From Amphiura filiformis (taxonomy: Eukaryota; Echinodermata; Ophiuroidea; Amphilepidida; Amphiuridae): a stretch of 64,000 nt of DNA. How positions within the stretch are numbered: the first letter of the stretch is position 1; each line of letters begins with the position of its first letter. This document shows, one piece after another, positions 59,893-64,000 of this stretch. Where the stretch lies: positions 34,907,537-34,971,536 of the forward strand of contig NC_092629.1 in NCBI RefSeq assembly GCF_039555335.1, in the 5' to 3' direction. The position numbers and the translations under genes were made by a program. A model generated the notes under the pieces. It made no database searches, had not been told where the DNA came from, and saw only the letters and a program-made list of their open reading frames with translations.

Positions 59893-60548
59893 ATTGCCCT
59901 ATCTATGATACGGGTGCAATTACATTAATTTGAAGTAATAATAGCTGGTTGAAAATTGCTCATTCAGTTCTTTTTACATATCATTTGCATTAGAAGCAAT
60001 TCGATGTAAATACTGCATTTAAAAATCATTCTTCCTTTCTTGCCAAAAAGTTGTCACGTAATTTCAGACCCAAGCCATGACGCAAAACCAGGCATTAGCG
60101 ATGTTTTTAATGACCACTCCCTAAATAAACAAATACATTTTTCTAATGTTTTTGCTAATCGTAAAGCCCTATCCTTTACATGTTTTTGTGTGAAATATGA
60201 AGTTAATACAACGTTCCAGAGTTATTGAGTAAAAACCTAAAACAGATGCAATATTTAGGATTTGACTCGGACAACCCAGGAAAAAAAGGTTGGCACACTT
60301 TGCCCGTCTTTTGTTATATCTCTTCCCCCGCTCCCCCAAATCAATGTTGGACCAAGCCATGTTGTCAACAGGTCCGTGAGACCCTCCAACATTGAAGGCT
60401 GGGGAGTGGGGAAGGGTGAGATATAGGGGGGAGTCTGTACTTCACTTATATTGCATGCATGTTTCACTACTAGCCTCTCCAATTTTGATAGGGCACGCAT
60501 TTCCATTGTTTAGTGCAAGTGTGCCAACTATTTTTTTCCTGGATTGTA
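59700..60548. repeat. 850-bp repeat, copy B
   Basis: Same as 57682-58528 with a few indels (for example a 5-bp loss near 60213). A short third scrap (CCAACTATTTTTTTCCTGGA) recurs at about 60691. Confidence 0.9.
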
Positions 60549-61572
60549 GATATCAAACTTTTTTGTTTTATTTCTCATATACCTGTATATTGATATTGTT
60601 TGTATATTTTTTTTTGAGAAACTTTGTGAGTGTAATACTGTCAGCAATGAAATATTGAAATACTATGACAATCATATTTGGTGTACTTGCCAACTATTTT
60701 TTTCCTGGATTGTAGATAGGTCTGCAGCAACTTTAACGTTAAAATTAACACTGCCAGCAGTTTTCCGATGCAATTTTTTTTATTCAAGATTATTCATGAG
60801 TGGTTAGACCGGCACCCAATAGAGTTCCACAAAAACACTTGCAAGTGATTCATGCCAACTAATAAAGCATTACAATTTTTAATTAAGTAGTAAAAACGAA
60901 AATTGAAAAATATGTATACTGATCCCAGAAAGTGAGCAAGGAGGTGGACGCGAAACGAATTATTTTTTTTATTTCAAGAAAACATTTTTTGTTCCTGAAA
61001 TTTCCAAAATTTGGGTCGGCATTCATTTGTACAGGAATTTTCCCCAATTTGTTCATTATTATGTTTTGATGAATCCAAGTTGTGAAAATATTGGATCCAA
61101 CACATAATAATGATAAAATTTGATGCTTTACGCCCAATATTTATTGGTCTCATAGCTCGACCAATAAATATGGGCTCAATCGATCCAATTTTATATCAAA
61201 ATCTGGGTCGGTCGGGCCCGTAGAACAGGGTTTTCTTTTTTCGTCGCCTAATGTATATAGTATATGGACCTATGGGCATATCGTTCTTGAGTTGTTTCCA
61301 AAAAGGTCAGCGGTCAAATTTTGGGCTCTATGGGGTAATACGAACTCAAGCAGCTTCACAAAGTTTTCTCCCGGAACATACCCCCCCTTTGCCCCTCGCC
61401 CTGTGGGATCTTGACGCCGATAATATCTATAGGCATTTGTTGACCACTGTTTCATCAAATTTTTCAAAAGTTGCACCCTGAAAGTCATTTTCCCTTCCCC
61501 TTCCCACGTGACCCTTGTGGAAAAATCCTGGCTATGCCACTGCAATTAAGTTTTTTTTAAAGATCTGGGGAG

Positions 61573-61843
61573 TACGGAAGCTCTGAAGGGACATGACGAG
61601 ATGACGACATAAATGATGACATATAAGTGACAACATAATTTTGAGATGATGAGATAAATCTCGAAATTATGTTGTCATTTATGTCGTCATTTATCGCGTC
61701 ATCTCGAAATTATGTCGTCATCTCGAAATTATGTTGTCACTTATGTTGTCATTTATCTCATCATCTCGAAATTATATTGTCACTTATGTCATCATTTATG
61801 TCGTCAAGTCGTCAGCTCGTCATGTCCCTTTAGAGCTTCCGTA
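61573..61843. mobile_element. Foldback built of TCATCTCGAAATTATG repeats
   Basis: TACGGAAGCTCTGAAGGGAC / GTCCCTTTAGAGCTTCCGTA ends. The right side repeats ATCTCGAAATTATGTYGTCA four times. Confidence 0.85.
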
Positions 61844-62472
61844 GGGGTGGGGTGTATGATAACACACGGGATTGTTGCATTTGAAAAATGACAAGCATTT
61901 AATTACCTTAATTAATTTCTGGCACTCCGTATTAAAGGATAACATCTTTTGACGTATCATAAACATGCGGCCATTTCCTTATATGAACACAACTAGATTC
62001 CTACTCATGCAGTGACCCTCTTTATGTAACCAAAATGACTATGACAACGCTGTAAATCTTCAAGCCATACCCCTAGCCCTACACCCTGGAGTTGACTTCT
62101 TAATGTTTTCGTTGGTCCCCCGAAGTAAGACTGAAAGGGTTCTATCGCGTGTAGGCCTACGGTTTTCCCAAAAAAATAGCAAGGGGAAATTCAGTGTGAA
62201 CCCTTTAAAAAAAGGGGTGATGGACATTCGGTGAATGAGGGTCATTAGATGACACACAGTGACAACCCAGTGGCGGGGATACACTACTGACTATACATGT
62301 ATGCCACTTTTCATTAAGGCCATACTTTCTGGTTAGCCGTTCCTGCCACAGTTCCACTTGCAATTGCCAAATCAGGTGAAAACTTGTAGGTGAGTAGTCA
62401 TGATTGGATCAGAAGAAACCCGGGGAAGAAACTAGTCGTGACTGTCGTACATGTATTATGTATAAGGCGAGT

Positions 62473-62835
62473 GAAAGTCGATTCCGAGTTTATCGTCCCC
62501 CGCCCGCGTCACTTTTTGGTAACCAAAAACACCCGCGTCAAATTTTCAAAAATGCCAAAATAATTCATTATTTTCAAAGTATCAGTGTTTTCACCAGTTT
62601 TAGCAATTGGAAACACATAAATTCATAACTTGGAAGCAAAACGAGGCCCTTTTCTAACTTTTCTAGTCCCTACCCATATAAAAACATGTTTATAAATAAC
62701 ATGTATGAGTGTGGCTTTAAATCATCAATTTTAGGTCAATAATGAAATCTGTTGAAATAATGAAAAATGAAAAATGAAAAAGTCACCTCACCAACCTGGG
62801 AAAAAAAGGGGACGATAAACTCGGAATTAACTTTC
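62473..62835. mobile_element. Foldback MITE, GATTCCGAGTTTATCGTCCC arms
   Basis: 363 bp; GAAAGTCGATTCCGAGTTTA..CGTCCCC pairs with GGGGACG..TAAACTCGGAATTAACTTTC. Confidence 0.8.
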
Positions 62836-63398
62836 ATTGGCCTAACATGTCATTGCAAATTATGTTTACATATGTCATGTATGTGGTGTGATCAAGCAAA
62901 ATCAGTCTGAAGTCGGACATATTTAATTTTCAGTTTCTAATAGATTGTAAACAGTATTTTGAAAGCTACATTTTGTAGAAAACCTAATTTAATTTGGACA
63001 ACCAGATCAAAGGATATAAGCAGTTAATGAGTTTCAAAAACAATAGGAACCAAAAGGAACTACTTCCTTTGTTTGGCATGTCTCAAAATTAATATTTCCG
63101 ACTCCGCCTGATTTTGTTTGATCATATCACATCATGTTGGTACTTGGCATCAATTTCACACAGCACACCTTTCCTTGGACTTGGAGTATATACAATAAAC
63201 TTTTTTTTGGAATTCTCGGCTTCGCTCCCAATTTTGTGTTGCTAATTCGTTCATCAGCATGATCAGTAGATCGTAAATATTTGGAAGTTGTCGCCCCTCT
63301 TGTAAAGTTTGATGATTTGGTGTCATTCAAATTATAAAAGCAGATAATGTTTATAGGGGTCTCATGATTGTAAACACCGACATTTTCATTTCTGCAAA

Positions 63399-63422
63399 AT
63401 GGCAATTTCAGATCCAGATGCG
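63399..63422 (+). CDS. Possible first coding exon of a further plus-strand gene (weak)
   Basis: ATGGCAATTTCAGATCCAGATGCG followed at once by the strong donor GTAAGT encodes MAISDPDA. Nothing else in the last 0.6 kb continues it, so it rests only on a start codon next to a good donor. Confidence 0.15.
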
Positions 63423-63814
63423 GTAAGTCTTTCTTTAGCATGTCCATGGTATGTATAGAATTATAAGGATAAGTGAGTTGATTATCCATCAAACACCGTA
63501 CACGGCTGATCCGATCATTATGCGGGATGTACAGTGTGCGGGATGGATAATATGGTTCAAGTGCACTGGACCGTGACCATATTTAGCTCCACTTGGTGTC
63601 GAAGTCCGGGGTCGAAGGCTCAAAATATGGGGTCACCGGTCATGAGACTACCTTGGAGTCTATTTACTCTATCGTCGCAGGAAAACCTATGTGTCTTTTT
63701 AATGCGACATTATATTGACAAGTAGACATTATATTGACAAGTAGGTAACCTATATATTTGGCAAATTAAAGGAACAGTAAACAAAAAATAAAACACACAA
63801 TAAAAATCACTACT

Positions 63815-63865
63815 TCTACCTGTAGGCCTACATGTAGGCCTAATGTAGACCTACATGTAGGCCTA
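63815..63865. repeat. Cluster of TGTAGGCCTACA palindromes
   Basis: Four overlapping TGTAGGCCTA / CATGTAGGCC units in 50 bp. The same 12-mer theme (TAGGCCTA) is scattered through the window. Confidence 0.8.
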
Positions 63866-64000
63866 CTTTACTATGGCAGAATATGTAAGGTTTTCCTTTT
63901 ATATACGACGTTGAGTTATCTTTGAATGTTGGAGCAGACTTTAGACAAGTTGTGTGCTTCAAACTGACAAAATTGTTAAATTACATGTTTTGTCACTGTT

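Noticed and set aside
61510..61545. hAT element ending GGCTATGCCACTG
   Set aside because: Looks like one hAT end, but no partner end or duplication could be found, so no element is claimed.
63127..63492. 121-aa minus-strand ORF at the right end
   Set aside because: No domain, and it overlaps the possible plus-strand ATG exon; a chance frame is the simplest reading.

Overview
This is eukaryotic nuclear DNA, AT-rich and intron- and repeat-dense. Two protein-coding genes can be reconstructed exon by exon, and a third is seen only as its last coding exon. The two identified genes are animal housekeeping genes. The very frequent TAGGCCTA motif, the palindromic MITEs and the CR1/L2-like LINE tails suggest a marine invertebrate, perhaps a deuterostome such as an echinoderm or hemichordate. 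That placement is an inference from repeat style, not a proof.

Minus strand, 117-37448: the 5' part of a single-copy-type HNRNPL/HNRNPLL orthologue. Ten coding exons give 381 residues: a basic N-terminus, RRM1, RRM2, a Gly/Gln/Tyr-rich linker and the start of RRM3. All junctions are in phase. The rest of RRM3, RRM4 and the stop lie beyond the left edge. Nine introns fall in the window. Eight are GT-AG; intron 6 (12352-13388) has textbook features of a minor-spliceosome (U12) AT-AC intron. The start codon is about 110 bp from a 0.5-kb AAAG microsatellite.

Plus strand, 43879-44111: the last coding exon of an unidentified protein with a KRKR motif and a Gln-rich tail. About 0.4 kb further on, 44536-53067, is a NADH-cytochrome b5 reductase-like gene (CYB5RL). 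It has an oxidoreductase-like Cys-rich N-terminus, an FAD-binding RQYTPVSP motif and an NAD-binding GTGIAPM motif. Six exons are certain. The last exon is problematic: the frame giving a family-like ending has no canonical acceptor in phase.

Everything else is introns and intergenic DNA filled with non-autonomous transposons: hAT-type MITEs with 8-bp duplications, TTAA-flanked piggyBac-type MITEs (two sharing one TTAA), TA-flanked mariner-type MITEs and a transposase remnant, a Harbinger-type element with another element nested in it, tRNA-derived SINEs, LINE tails, long foldbacks, tandem repeats and microsatellites. From 53.1 kb to the right edge I find no convincing coding exon, only a possible first exon at 63399. 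No bacterial genes, CRISPR arrays or rRNA were seen.
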